Of a stretch of 51,112 nucleotides of DNA, positions 7,894 to 15,590 are shown one piece after another. Location: positions 1 to 51,112 of the forward strand of contig CALHFG010000079.1 of assembly GCA_938029215.1 (NCBI GenBank). Reading direction: 5' to 3'. This DNA is from an uncultured Acidimicrobiales bacterium (GTDB taxonomy: Bacteria; Actinomycetota; Acidimicrobiia; Acidimicrobiales; SZUA-35). A program made the translations under genes and the position numbers. The notes beneath the pieces were generated by a model. That model did no database searches. It was not told the DNA's origin and saw nothing but the letters and a program-made list of their open reading frames with translations. Positions within the stretch are counted from its first letter, which is position 1. Each line of letters starts with the position of its first letter.

Positions 7894-8596
7894 CTAGAGC
7901 TTCCTCCATCGAGAGACCCATCGACTTGTTGAGCATCGACTTCGTTTGTGTCAACGCCAATGGTGGCCCAGCTGCGAGCCGTTTTGCCCACGAGTCCACT
8001 GTGACATCCAACTCGTCGTGTGCGACGACCCGGTTGACCAAGCCGAGGTCGGCTGCCTCCTGCGCGCTCAGAATGTCACCGAAGAAGGCGAGCTCCTTGG
8101 CTCGATGGATCCCGATGAGCCGGGGTAAGACCCACGATCCGCCGAAATCGAGCGACAATGCTCGACGCGGGAAGATCTCGCTAAACCGGGCTCGGTCCGA
8201 GGCAATGATCAGGTCGCAGCCCAGCGCAATATTGCAGCCAGCTCCGGCGGCGACGCCGTTCACCTTTGCGATGGTGGGCATCGGGAGTTCGTGCAGTGCA
8301 AGTGCCACGTCTTTGGTCTGACGCATGGCCATCAAGGGGTGAGGTCGATCGTTGGTCTGGCTGGACTCGTTGGAGTCCTCTTCTAGGAATGCGGATACAT
8401 CGGCACCGGAACAGAACCCGTCTCCTGCACCGGTGATGATGACCACACGGGCATCTCGATCCTGGCGAAGTCCGCGGAACGTCTCGAGGAGGCCGAGCCA
8501 CATGGCTTGATTGACCGCGTTCTTCTTGGCTGGCTGATTCAGGGTTATGGTCACAATGCTGTTGGTTCGCGTGATGATCAGCCCAGGTTCGCTCAT
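7790..8596 (-). CDS. Enoyl-CoA hydratase/isomerase (crotonase) family protein
   Basis: A 268-residue crotonase-fold enzyme acting on an acyl-CoA. The oxyanion-hole segments are GDGFCSGADVSAF and GVAAGAGCNIALGCDL. The active-site region reads LSLDFGGSWVLPRLIG: where classic hydratases have a glutamate before GG, this protein has Asp, as in PaaG-type enoyl-CoA isomerases. An isomerase or related reaction is therefore as likely as hydration. ATG 8596 is chosen because family similarity begins at once (LIITRTNSIVTITLNQP); the frame continues upstream but without homology. It overlaps the cytochrome c gene and is divergent from the small membrane ORF, with nine bases between starts. Confidence 0.92.
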   Translation of the reverse strand: MSEPGLIITRTNSIVTITLNQPAKKNAVNQAMWLGLLETFRGLRQDRDARVVIITGAGDGFCSGADVSAFLEEDSNESSQTNDRPHPLMAMRQTKDVALALHELPMPTIAKVNGVAAGAGCNIALGCDLIIASDRARFSEIFPRRALSLDFGGSWVLPRLIGIHRAKELAFFGDILSAQEAADLGLVNRVVAHDELDVTVDSWAKRLAAGPPLALTQTKSMLNKSMGLSMEEALDVEAAAQAINLSTNDNREAAVAFFEKREAIFEGR

Positions 8597-8605
8597 GCCT
8601 CCAGT

Positions 8606-8743
8606 ATGTCTGAGCGCACTAGCGTGGTCCCAATGGGAATGGACCCCACCCGCCCGAGGCGGAAGAGCAATTTCGACTACGTCTACGTTGGCCTCGGCAC
8701 CATTGCGGTGCTCGCGCTGATCGCGTGGGCGCTTCTCGGGTAG
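8606..8743 (+). CDS. Small single-pass membrane protein (hypothetical)
   Basis: A 45-residue ORF with a basic N-terminal part (PTRPRRKSNFDY) followed by one clear membrane helix (VYVGLGTIAVLALIAWALL) and almost no tail. Starts at ATG 8606, 8633 or 8639 are all in frame; none has a strong ribosome-binding site. It ends four bases before the next gene, suggesting co-transcription. I do not recognise the family. Support is the coherent topology and tight spacing; it could still be spurious. Confidence 0.5.
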   Translation: MSERTSVVPMGMDPTRPRRKSNFDYVYVGLGTIAVLALIAWALLG

Positions 8744-8747
8744 GCCG

Positions 8748-9059
8748 ATGCCAAAGAGGAACCGGAATCGAAAGGCCGCGCCGGAACGCCCGAAGCGCAC
8801 GAAGGCTGGTCCCAAGAGCACCGGGAAGCCGAAACTCAAGGGAGCCAAGACGAAAAGGGATCCCTCTGATGGGCCCGATACCGAGATCCGATTCGTGCAG
8901 CCCTACCAAGCGACGAAGGCGTACCTGTGCCCCGGCTGCGGACGCGATATCGCCAAGGGGACCCATCATGTGGTAGCGGTTCCGAAAAGCGAGCCTGATC
9001 TTCGCCGCCACTGGCACAAAGGCTGTTGGGAATCGCGATTTCACGCCGACGGGTTGTGA
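8748..9059 (+). CDS. Conserved basic actinobacterial protein with a zinc-finger-like motif
   Basis: A 103-residue protein whose N-terminal ~45 residues are extremely rich in Lys, Arg and Pro. The C-terminal half resembles a small conserved actinobacterial family often labelled 'ATP/GTP-binding protein'. It contains LCPGCGRDI, then HHVVAVP and DLRRHWHKGCW. CPGC together with the later His/Cys residues could bind a metal. The basic tail suggests nucleic-acid binding, but no function is established. The 109 bases from here to comM hold GC-rich inverted segments but no recognisable gene. Confidence 0.78.
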   Translation: MPKRNRNRKAAPERPKRTKAGPKSTGKPKLKGAKTKRDPSDGPDTEIRFVQPYQATKAYLCPGCGRDIAKGTHHVVAVPKSEPDLRRHWHKGCWESRFHADGL

Positions 9060-9168
9060 GTGTAAATAAACGTAGTTAATGTTGTCGGTCCCGGCCGGAG
9101 CGGCCGATGGCCCTCGGGGTCCAGGAGGCGGAGAGATCGCCTGAAGCACTGAGCAGAGGAAGACTCAG

Positions 9169-10680
9169 TTGCTTGCAACAGTTCAATCAGCCGTCGTCGA
9201 CGGTGTCGACGGCGTTCCCGTTCGTGTAGAAGTCGATGTGCGGGATGGCCTCCCCGGCTATTCGGTCGTTGGCATGCCCGATGCGTCATGTCGCGAATCA
9301 CGTGACCGGGTACGAGCGGCGCTCGGCAACAGCGGCCTTCGTTGGCCACAGCGTCGCGTCACGGTGAACTTGGCGCCTAGCGGTATCAAGAAACAGGGTG
9401 CCGGGCTCGACCTACCGATCGCTATTGCGATTCTGATCGCCGACGGCCAACTGCCTGCCGAGTGTGTCGACCGGTTGGGCATGGCTGGCGAGTTGGGGCT
9501 CGACGGCAGTATTCGCAGCGTGCCCGGAATGATCATCATCGCGGAGGCGTGCGAGGGCGAAGAGTTTTTGGCGCCCACAGGGAACGAGGCGGAGGTGGCG
9601 CTGATTCGACCCGACGAGATCCGGATCGTGGGATCATTGTTTGAACTCGCCAATGCCCTCAGCGGGAACGGAGCCATTCCATCTCGTCCAACGCCGAGTG
9701 TTGCAGATAGCTCGGTTCCTTCGCTCGATCTTGCCGACGTTCGAGGTCAGGCCCAGGCCCGTGCGGCACTCGAGTACGCAGCTGCAGGCGGTCACCACCT
9801 TTTGTTCATCGGGCCGCCGGGCGCCGGGAAGACCATGCTGGCGAATCGCATGGCTGCGCTGTTGCCTGACCTGGATGATGTCGACGCGATCGTGACCACA
9901 CGAATTCACTCTGCCGCAGGGATTGTCCTGCCCGCCGGTGGACTGGTCCGCCGCCCACCGTTTCGTGCGCCTCATCACGGGGCGTCTACCGCCTCCCTTA
10001 TCGGTGGAGGCGGAACGTCCGTGCGCCCGGGGGAAGTGAGCGCAGCGCATGGGGGTGTGCTGTTCCTCGATGAGTTTGGAGAATTCTCTGTGCCGGTCCT
10101 CGAAGGGCTTCGGCAGCCCTTGGAGGAGGGGCGAATCAGGGTCAGTCGCCTCACCGGTCCGAGGGTGATGCCGGCTCGGTTCCAGCTGATTGCGGCCACC
10201 AACCCGTGTCCGTGCGGCTACGGAGTGTCGCCGGGAGCGTGCGGGTGTTCCGACACGTCCAAAGCTCGGTACCTTCGACGGCTCTCGGGACCCCTGATCG
10301 ACCGGTTCGGGATGCGCGTGCATCTTCCTGCGTCAGACCCTGCCAAGCTTCTGACCGAGGGGACCGAAGAATCTTCCGACGCGGTAGCCGAACGGGTGCA
10401 AAAGGTGCGAGCGATGGCTCAGCGTCGAGGGTTTCACTCAAATGCTGTTCTCAGCGATAGCTGCCTGGAGGAGGTAGCCCCCCTTACTTCGGGGGCACGC
10501 ACGGTGCTGCTGGGCGCCATGAGAAGTGGTGCACTGACCGGGCGCGGTCTCGGGCAGGTGCGAAGACTCGCTCGGACGATCGGTGACCTTCACCCCGATT
10601 GCCCCGACGTGATCGGCGAGGACTTGATTTATGCCGCGCTTCGCCTGCGTCAGCCCGTCGTAGGGGAGCAGGATCGATGA
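9169..10680 (+). CDS. comM: ComM/YifB-family Mg-chelatase-like AAA+ ATPase
   Basis: At 503 residues this is full length for the YifB/ComM family. ComM acts as a helicase promoting branch migration during natural transformation in Vibrio and Haemophilus; its role in actinobacteria is not proven. The N-terminal Lon-like domain covers ~1-170. Walker A is GPPGAGKT at 215-222 and Walker B is GGVLFLDEF near 297. A CPCGYGVSPGACGCSD cluster near 347 is the usual Cys-rich insert, and the C-terminal Mg_chelatase_C helical region follows. The start is TTG 9169, with AGAGGAAG shortly upstream. Its stop overlaps the dprA start (ATGA, 10677-10680), linking two DNA-uptake genes in one operon. Confidence 0.95.
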   Translation: MLATVQSAVVDGVDGVPVRVEVDVRDGLPGYSVVGMPDASCRESRDRVRAALGNSGLRWPQRRVTVNLAPSGIKKQGAGLDLPIAIAILIADGQLPAECVDRLGMAGELGLDGSIRSVPGMIIIAEACEGEEFLAPTGNEAEVALIRPDEIRIVGSLFELANALSGNGAIPSRPTPSVADSSVPSLDLADVRGQAQARAALEYAAAGGHHLLFIGPPGAGKTMLANRMAALLPDLDDVDAIVTTRIHSAAGIVLPAGGLVRRPPFRAPHHGASTASLIGGGGTSVRPGEVSAAHGGVLFLDEFGEFSVPVLEGLRQPLEEGRIRVSRLTGPRVMPARFQLIAATNPCPCGYGVSPGACGCSDTSKARYLRRLSGPLIDRFGMRVHLPASDPAKLLTEGTEESSDAVAERVQKVRAMAQRRGFHSNAVLSDSCLEEVAPLTSGARTVLLGAMRSGALTGRGLGQVRRLARTIGDLHPDCPDVIGEDLIYAALRLRQPVVGEQDR

Positions 10681-11849
10681 CGGGAGCTCTGAAGCGGCTC
10701 ACCGAATCTAAGGCATCGCTAGAGGCCGCGCTGCGGTTGGTAGCGCTCCCTAGTTTGGGCGTCTCGCGGGCCCGGTGGCTTCTCGGCAATGTCGAACCGC
10801 CTGCGATCATCGACGCCCTGCTCCGAGGCACGCTTCCGGCCGGATTGCCCGATCCCACCACCGAGGTCACGAGCCAGTCGATCGAGCGCTGGAGGACTGG
10901 CCTGCGTTCCCAGGACGCCGCCCAGCTCACGGCTCGGAACGCCGACCGTTGCCAAGTCATCATCGATGCTGGTCACGACGCGTGGCCCTTTGCTGATGAT
11001 CCGGACCCGCCGGTTCTCCTCTTCGTGAGGGGCCGGGTGGAACTCCTGACCGAGAGTCGCCGGGTCGGCGTCGTTGGGACACGGCGGTGCAGTGCCGTCG
11101 GGCGCTCGGTGGCAGGTGAAATCGGGTGGACGCTAGCTGAACACGGTGTTTCGGTGGTCAGTGGGTTGGCGCTTGGCATCGATGGGTCAGCTCATCGCGG
11201 CGCCGGTGTCTCACCACGGGACCCCGGCCGTATCGGGGTGGTCGCGAGCGGCCTCGACATGGTGTACCCGGCGCGCAACGCCGCACTGTGGGCCGGTGTT
11301 GCCGACACAGGGGTCCTGATTTCTGAGACGCCGATGGGCGAGCGAGCGACCCGGTGGAGGTTTCCTGCTCGGAATCGCCTGATTGCGTCACTCTCCGAGG
11401 TGATCGTGGTCGTCGAAAGCCACCAGACCGGGGGTGCCCTCATCACCGTCGATGAAGCCATTGCCCGAGGAGTAGAGGTGGTCGCGGTTCCAGGTTCGGT
11501 GCTGGGCAATAGCTGCAAAGGCTCCAATCAGCTGCTGATGGACGGTGTAGCCCCTGTGCGCAATGGGGGTGATGTCGTGAGTCTTCTGGGCTTGGACCCA
11601 CGGGCGTTGACCGAGACCGACAGCGAACAGAACCTACCGGTTGGTGGGCTGGCGGACCCTGCACAAGACGTCCTCGAGGGTCGTGTCGTCGACGCATTGC
11701 AGGGCGGGGCTACAGATACCGACACTCTGGCGGAGATCGTTGGGGAGCCGATTTCGTCCCTGCTCAGCCTGCTCGGACGTCTTGAGCGAGCGAATCGGGT
11801 CAAAATTGACGGTTCGGTGGTCGCGTTGCCACTGGGCGAGGGGGACTAG
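10677..11849 (+). CDS. dprA: DNA processing protein DprA
   Basis: A 390-residue protein that binds incoming single-stranded DNA and loads RecA. The Rossmann-type DprA core is clear from about residue 120: VGVVGTRRCSAVG, VVSGLALGIDGSAHRGA, GVVASGLDMVYPARN, FPARNRLIASLS and the ESHQTGGALITVDEA segment. A C-terminal winged-helix-like region follows (~310-390). The N-terminus has a helix-hairpin-helix-like portion. ATG 10677 overlaps the comM stop. Together with comM it suggests DNA-uptake or recombination capability, though no comEC or comEA is in the window. Confidence 0.95.
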   Translation: MTGALKRLTESKASLEAALRLVALPSLGVSRARWLLGNVEPPAIIDALLRGTLPAGLPDPTTEVTSQSIERWRTGLRSQDAAQLTARNADRCQVIIDAGHDAWPFADDPDPPVLLFVRGRVELLTESRRVGVVGTRRCSAVGRSVAGEIGWTLAEHGVSVVSGLALGIDGSAHRGAGVSPRDPGRIGVVASGLDMVYPARNAALWAGVADTGVLISETPMGERATRWRFPARNRLIASLSEVIVVVESHQTGGALITVDEAIARGVEVVAVPGSVLGNSCKGSNQLLMDGVAPVRNGGDVVSLLGLDPRALTETDSEQNLPVGGLADPAQDVLEGRVVDALQGGATDTDTLAEIVGEPISSLLSLLGRLERANRVKIDGSVVALPLGEGD

Positions 11850-11861
11850 TGTTGACGACCT

Positions 11862-12866
11862 GTGAGCTTCCCTGTCAAAGCCAGATACCTCCAAGCGCTG
11901 GGCTTTCTGCCGACAAAAGAGGTAGAAATCGATCTCACCGACGAGATCGACTTAACCGTTTCAACGGTAAATTCGGAAAAATCTGCTCTAAATCCTCACG
12001 ATGTGTGGTTGAGCGCCGACGGAGCGTGGGTACGAAGAACCGACGCATATGGCGACAATCACACCTTGGCGGGATCAGTGGGCGACACAGCACAAATAAA
12101 CAATCCAACTCAGGCAGAACAGGTTTGGGCTTCTTACAAAGCCGATGCCAACCAAGCCGATCGAGATCAATTGATCGTTTTCTACTCACCACTGGTGAAG
12201 TACGTAGCGGGCCGTGTGGCGGCAGGGCTCCCGCAAAACGTCGATCAAGCAGACCTTGTCAGCTACGGAATGTTCGGCCTGATCGATGCGATTACGAAAT
12301 TCGACCCCGAGCGCGGGTTCAAGTTCGAAACGTATGCGATCTCCCGTATCAAGGGGGCCGTGCTCGACGAACTGCGTTCGATCGACTGGGTTCCCCGGTC
12401 GGTACGGGCCAAGGCCAAGTCGGTCGAACGGGCGATGTCGAAGCTCGAGACCAAGTTCCATCGGGCGCCCACCGACGAAGAGATCGCCGAAGAGCTCGAC
12501 CTTTCAATGGCCCAGCTCACCACGCTTTACAACCAGATCTCGTCGTTGGGAATGGTTGCGCTCGACGAAATGCTCAGCTTCGGCAGCGGCGAATCCATGA
12601 CCCTGGGCGACACCCTCGCCGACCGCCACGACGGCCCGGGTGGACAGTATGAGCGGATCGAGCTTCGCCAGATGCTGGCTGAAGCTATCAACCGCATGGG
12701 TGAGCGCGAGAAGATCGTTCTCACGTTGTACTACTACGAAAACCTCACGTTGGCCGAGATCGGCAACGTGCTCGGCGTCACCGAGTCGCGCGTTTGTCAG
12801 ATCCATACCAAGGCAGTCCTGCACCTCCGCAGCCGCCTGGCAGCCCAGGAGCGCGAAGCGGTCTAG
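11862..12866 (+). CDS. whiG: WhiG/FliA-type RNA polymerase sigma factor with N-terminal extension
   Basis: A 334-residue sigma-70 family factor of the FliA/WhiG group. Region 2 (SPLVKYVAGRVAAGLP through FKFETYAISRIKGAVLDELR) and the following IDWVPRSVRAKAKSVE are diagnostic. Region 3 follows, then region 4 with the HTH segment LTLAEIGNVLGVTESRVCQI. In Streptomyces whiG likewise lies between dprA and a LytM gene next to rpsB, which supports WhiG over a purely flagellar label; no flagellar gene is present here. The start is GTG 11862, 12 bases after dprA. About 80 residues precede the homologous part and include the repeat EIDLTDEIDLT; GTG 12003 is a shorter alternative. Streptomyces WhiG is controlled by RsiG bound to cyclic di-GMP, but no rsiG is seen here. 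Confidence 0.92.
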   Translation: MSFPVKARYLQALGFLPTKEVEIDLTDEIDLTVSTVNSEKSALNPHDVWLSADGAWVRRTDAYGDNHTLAGSVGDTAQINNPTQAEQVWASYKADANQADRDQLIVFYSPLVKYVAGRVAAGLPQNVDQADLVSYGMFGLIDAITKFDPERGFKFETYAISRIKGAVLDELRSIDWVPRSVRAKAKSVERAMSKLETKFHRAPTDEEIAEELDLSMAQLTTLYNQISSLGMVALDEMLSFGSGESMTLGDTLADRHDGPGGQYERIELRQMLAEAINRMGEREKIVLTLYYYENLTLAEIGNVLGVTESRVCQIHTKAVLHLRSRLAAQEREAV

Positions 12867-12894
12867 CGGGCACGGCCGTGGCTTTCTACCGGAG

Positions 12895-14445
12895 GTGTCG
12901 GCCGCCCTTCTGCTGCTGAGCTTCGTGGCGGGTTTCCCTCCACCTGCCGCAGCTCAAGAAGTCCAGTGGCTCCCACCTGTGGATGCCCCGGTGATCGATG
13001 GTTTTCGGGCACCGGCCACGCGATTTGCCGCCGGCAACCGCGGATTGGAATACGGGCTCACGGAGGAAACCGACATCCGCGCTGTCGACGGCGGGCGGGT
13101 GAGGTTTGCGGGTCGCGTCGGCAACGAACTGTTTGTCACGATCGACCACGGCGGCGGGCTCGTCTCGACCTCGGCCTACCTCACCTCGGTCCGGGTTGTT
13201 CGAGGGCAGCAGATTGCGGCCGGTGATGTCGTCGGTACTGCAGGGAAGGGCTTTCACCTCACGGCCAGGCTCGATGGTGTGTACCTCGATCCATCGCTCT
13301 TGATCGCCGGCATAGACATTGGTGTCGCCTTGGTCGGCGGTCTCGCTGGACCGGGGGGCGCCCGGCCCGCGGAGAGGAACGCCGGTGAGGGCGAAATCGG
13401 CAGAGGCCGGTTCGATTCGACCTTGGCCCTTGCCCATGCCGCCGATTCACTGCGGCCCTCTGCGCTTATTGTCGCCACCGCCGAGGCTGCCCAAGCCTGG
13501 CATCATCGTGAGTGCACTGCGGTCCAAGGACATCGTGGGGTCGACTCTGCCGGCCGCGTCGTGGACCTACGTCCCGCGGACAACGGCAACCGTGTGCTCA
13601 TACAGGTCGGCGGACTCGGCTCAAGCAGCGAGGACGCGAGCATCGGGAGACTTGATCCGTTGGCGTTGGGGTACGGGCCCGATGAAGTTAAGGGGTTCTC
13701 GTATGCGGGAGGATGTACCGATCGACCATTCGGGTTCCCGCAACCTGGGCTGCAGTTCGACGGTCACGTGGCCCTGGACTACGGGCCCGAAGACACCTAC
13801 CAAGACATCGACGTCTCGGCCGCGAGACTGGCGGAGGTCATCGAGGCAGCGGCGGACGCGCGGCCCGACGCTCGAATAGACATTGCAGCCCACAGTCTTG
13901 GGGGAGTCGTGACCCGGCGCGCTGTGGAGCTGGTCGCTCAACGGGGCCGCACGAAAGATCTTGGCGTTGTGGTCACGATCGGCTCACCACACGCTGGCGC
14001 CGACCTGGCCACGATCGCGTCGGCTGCTGCTGGTGGGCTCGACGTCGTGGATCATCTGGGTAAGGCAGGGGAGCTTCGCCATGCGGCGTCGGTTATCCAA
14101 CTCTCGGAGGTGGGGCAACACTCGATCGGCCCCGCTCCGCAACCTCCCACGGGTGTCGTGGCCGTAGCGATCGCAGGATCGGCGGACCCTGTGGTGCCGG
14201 CACCCGCTGCGATTTGGGGTGGAGCGACCAACGTATTGGTCAACCTCGACAACCCGGCGGGCGCCCACACCGTTCTGCCGGGTACCTCTGCTGTCCACGA
14301 CGCCTTTGTGCTGGCAATGGCCGGGGCGCCGCCGGCGTGCGTCGGCCTCGCAGATGTGCTGGCCGGCTCGGCCGCTGGTTCGCTGATCTCGACCGGTGAA
14401 AGCGGTGCTGCGGTCGCCGCCGGAATCGCTCGATGGCTGCTCTAG
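12895..14445 (+). CDS. Secreted degenerate LytM (M23-like) domain fused to an alpha/beta hydrolase
   Basis: About 516 residues. A signal peptide (VSAALLLLSFVAG to AAAQE) is followed by a LytM-like beta domain (~30-135) and then a lipase-like alpha/beta hydrolase (~215-470). In the LytM part the usual HxxxD is NRGLE (N48, E52) and the HxH is HLT, so three of the four expected zinc/catalytic positions are changed and peptidase activity is unlikely. In the hydrolase part the nucleophile elbow is AHSLGG (S334), with D431 (GSADPVV) and H468 (AVHDAF) as a plausible triad. GTG 12895 is the only near start codon, but GGAG directly abuts it and the signal peptide then lacks basic residues, so the start is insecure. 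The position between whiG and rpsB matches the LytM gene of other actinobacteria. It could bind cell wall and cleave an ester or amide; the substrate is unknown. Confidence 0.82.
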   Translation: MSAALLLLSFVAGFPPPAAAQEVQWLPPVDAPVIDGFRAPATRFAAGNRGLEYGLTEETDIRAVDGGRVRFAGRVGNELFVTIDHGGGLVSTSAYLTSVRVVRGQQIAAGDVVGTAGKGFHLTARLDGVYLDPSLLIAGIDIGVALVGGLAGPGGARPAERNAGEGEIGRGRFDSTLALAHAADSLRPSALIVATAEAAQAWHHRECTAVQGHRGVDSAGRVVDLRPADNGNRVLIQVGGLGSSSEDASIGRLDPLALGYGPDEVKGFSYAGGCTDRPFGFPQPGLQFDGHVALDYGPEDTYQDIDVSAARLAEVIEAAADARPDARIDIAAHSLGGVVTRRAVELVAQRGRTKDLGVVVTIGSPHAGADLATIASAAAGGLDVVDHLGKAGELRHAASVIQLSEVGQHSIGPAPQPPTGVVAVAIAGSADPVVPAPAAIWGGATNVLVNLDNPAGAHTVLPGTSAVHDAFVLAMAGAPPACVGLADVLAGSAAGSLISTGESGAAVAAGIARWLL

Positions 14446-14523
14446 TTTCCGCCTCGAGTTCCGGTCGACGGATGTTGGTTCACGGTGCATGAACCTGACC
14501 AAACCGCCGATAACCTCTAGGGG

Positions 14524-14551
14524 TTGCTCAGACGGGCAACTCAACTACTAA
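14524..14551 (+). promoter_or_regulatory. Possible rpsB promoter
   Basis: TTGCTC (14524-14529) and TACTAA (14546-14551) are spaced by 16 bases, about 80 bases ahead of rpsB. The leader that follows contains a small CATTC-GTAG-GAATG hairpin (14581-14594), and a GGAGGA ribosome-binding site lies just before the ATG. A long intergenic gap (14446-14629) supports transcription starting here, but the match to consensus is moderate. Confidence 0.35.
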
Positions 14552-14629
14552 ACAGGCCGCTGTCTAAATCCACGGTCACCCATTCGTAGGAATGGTTGCT
14601 GGGCAGCGGGTGTAACCGGAGGAATAGAA

Positions 14630-15559
14630 ATGTCAGATGCAGTCGTAACGATGAGCCAGCTCCTGGAGTCCGGAGTCCACTTCGGACACCAGACCCGCCG
14701 TTGGAACCCCAAGATGAAGCGGTTCATTCACGGCGAGCGCGGTGGAATCTACGTCATCGACCTTGTGCAGACGCTCAACGGCATCGAGAAGGCCTACACC
14801 TACGTGCGAGACACCGTGGCCAAGGGCGGTTCGGTTCTGTTCGTCGGCACCAAGAAGCAGGCGCAGGAGCCTATTCGTCGTCACGCCCAAAGCGTCAATA
14901 TGCCCTTCGTCGATCAGCGCTGGCTCGGCGGAATGCTCACCAACTACAACACGATCTCCAAGCGAGTGGCCAAGCTGCTCGAGTACGAACGCATGCGTGC
15001 AGCGGGCGACTTCGAGCACATGCCCAAGAAGGAAGCTCTGCTCTACAGCCGTGAGCTCACCAAGCTCGATCGCAACATTGGTGGAATCAAGAACATGGCC
15101 AAGTTGCCCGACGTGGTCTTCGTCATGGACACCATCAAGGAACACATCGCCGTTACCGAAGCTCGCAAGCTTGGCATCCCGATCGTGGCCGTCGTGGACA
15201 CCAACTGTGACCCCGATCTGATCACCTACCCAATCCCCGGCAACGACGACGCCATCCGGTCCACCGAGCTGATGACCCGCGTAATCGCAGAGGCCATCAT
15301 CGAGGGCAAGCTCATGGCGTCACACCGCACGGGAGCGCCACAGGCTCCGGCCCAGCGCTCCGACGAAGACGAGGCTCGCATTGCCATGGAGCAGGCAGAA
15401 GCGCGCCGTTCCGCTGCTGCCGATGCTGCTGCTCGTGAGGCCCGTATCGCGGCCGAAGCTGCCGCCGCCGAAGAAGCTGCGCCCGCTGCCGAAGAAGCTG
15501 CGCCCGCCGCCGAGGAAGCACCCGCAGAAGAAGCCGCCCCCGCCGGCGACGACGCCTGA
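14630..15559 (+). CDS. rpsB: 30S ribosomal protein S2 with Ala/Glu-rich tail
   Basis: A 309-residue S2. Diagnostic stretches are [44 protein letters not shown] and [21 protein letters not shown]. The core ends near residue 230. The rest is a low-complexity tail of Ala, Glu and Pro with near-repeats of the type [13 protein letters not shown]; tails of this kind are common in high-GC actinobacterial S2. The start ATG 14630 has GGAGGAATAGAA in front. The gene opens a co-directional run with tsf, pyrH, frr and cdsA. Confidence 0.98.
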   Translation: MSDAVVTMSQLLESGVHFGHQTRRWNPKMKRFIHGERGGIYVIDLVQTLNGIEKAYTYVRDTVAKGGSVLFVGTKKQAQEPIRRHAQSVNMPFVDQRWLGGMLTNYNTISKRVAKLLEYERMRAAGDFEHMPKKEALLYSRELTKLDRNIGGIKNMAKLPDVVFVMDTIKEHIAVTEARKLGIPIVAVVDTNCDPDLITYPIPGNDDAIRSTELMTRVIAEAIIEGKLMASHRTGAPQAPAQRSDEDEARIAMEQAEARRSAAADAAAREARIAAEAAAAEEAAPAAEEAAPAAEEAPAEEAAPAGDDA

Positions 15560-15590
15560 TCAACCACCTGAGCTGAAGGAAGATAATCAG

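Noticed and set aside
9060..9168. GC-rich inverted segments between the basic protein and comM as a terminator
   Set aside because: Several short complementary stretches exist, but no single stem with a T-tract; not strong enough to call.
12640..12894. Upstream part of the frame that holds the LytM-hydrolase gene
   Set aside because: It overlaps the sigma-factor gene in another frame and precedes the signal peptide without any homology.
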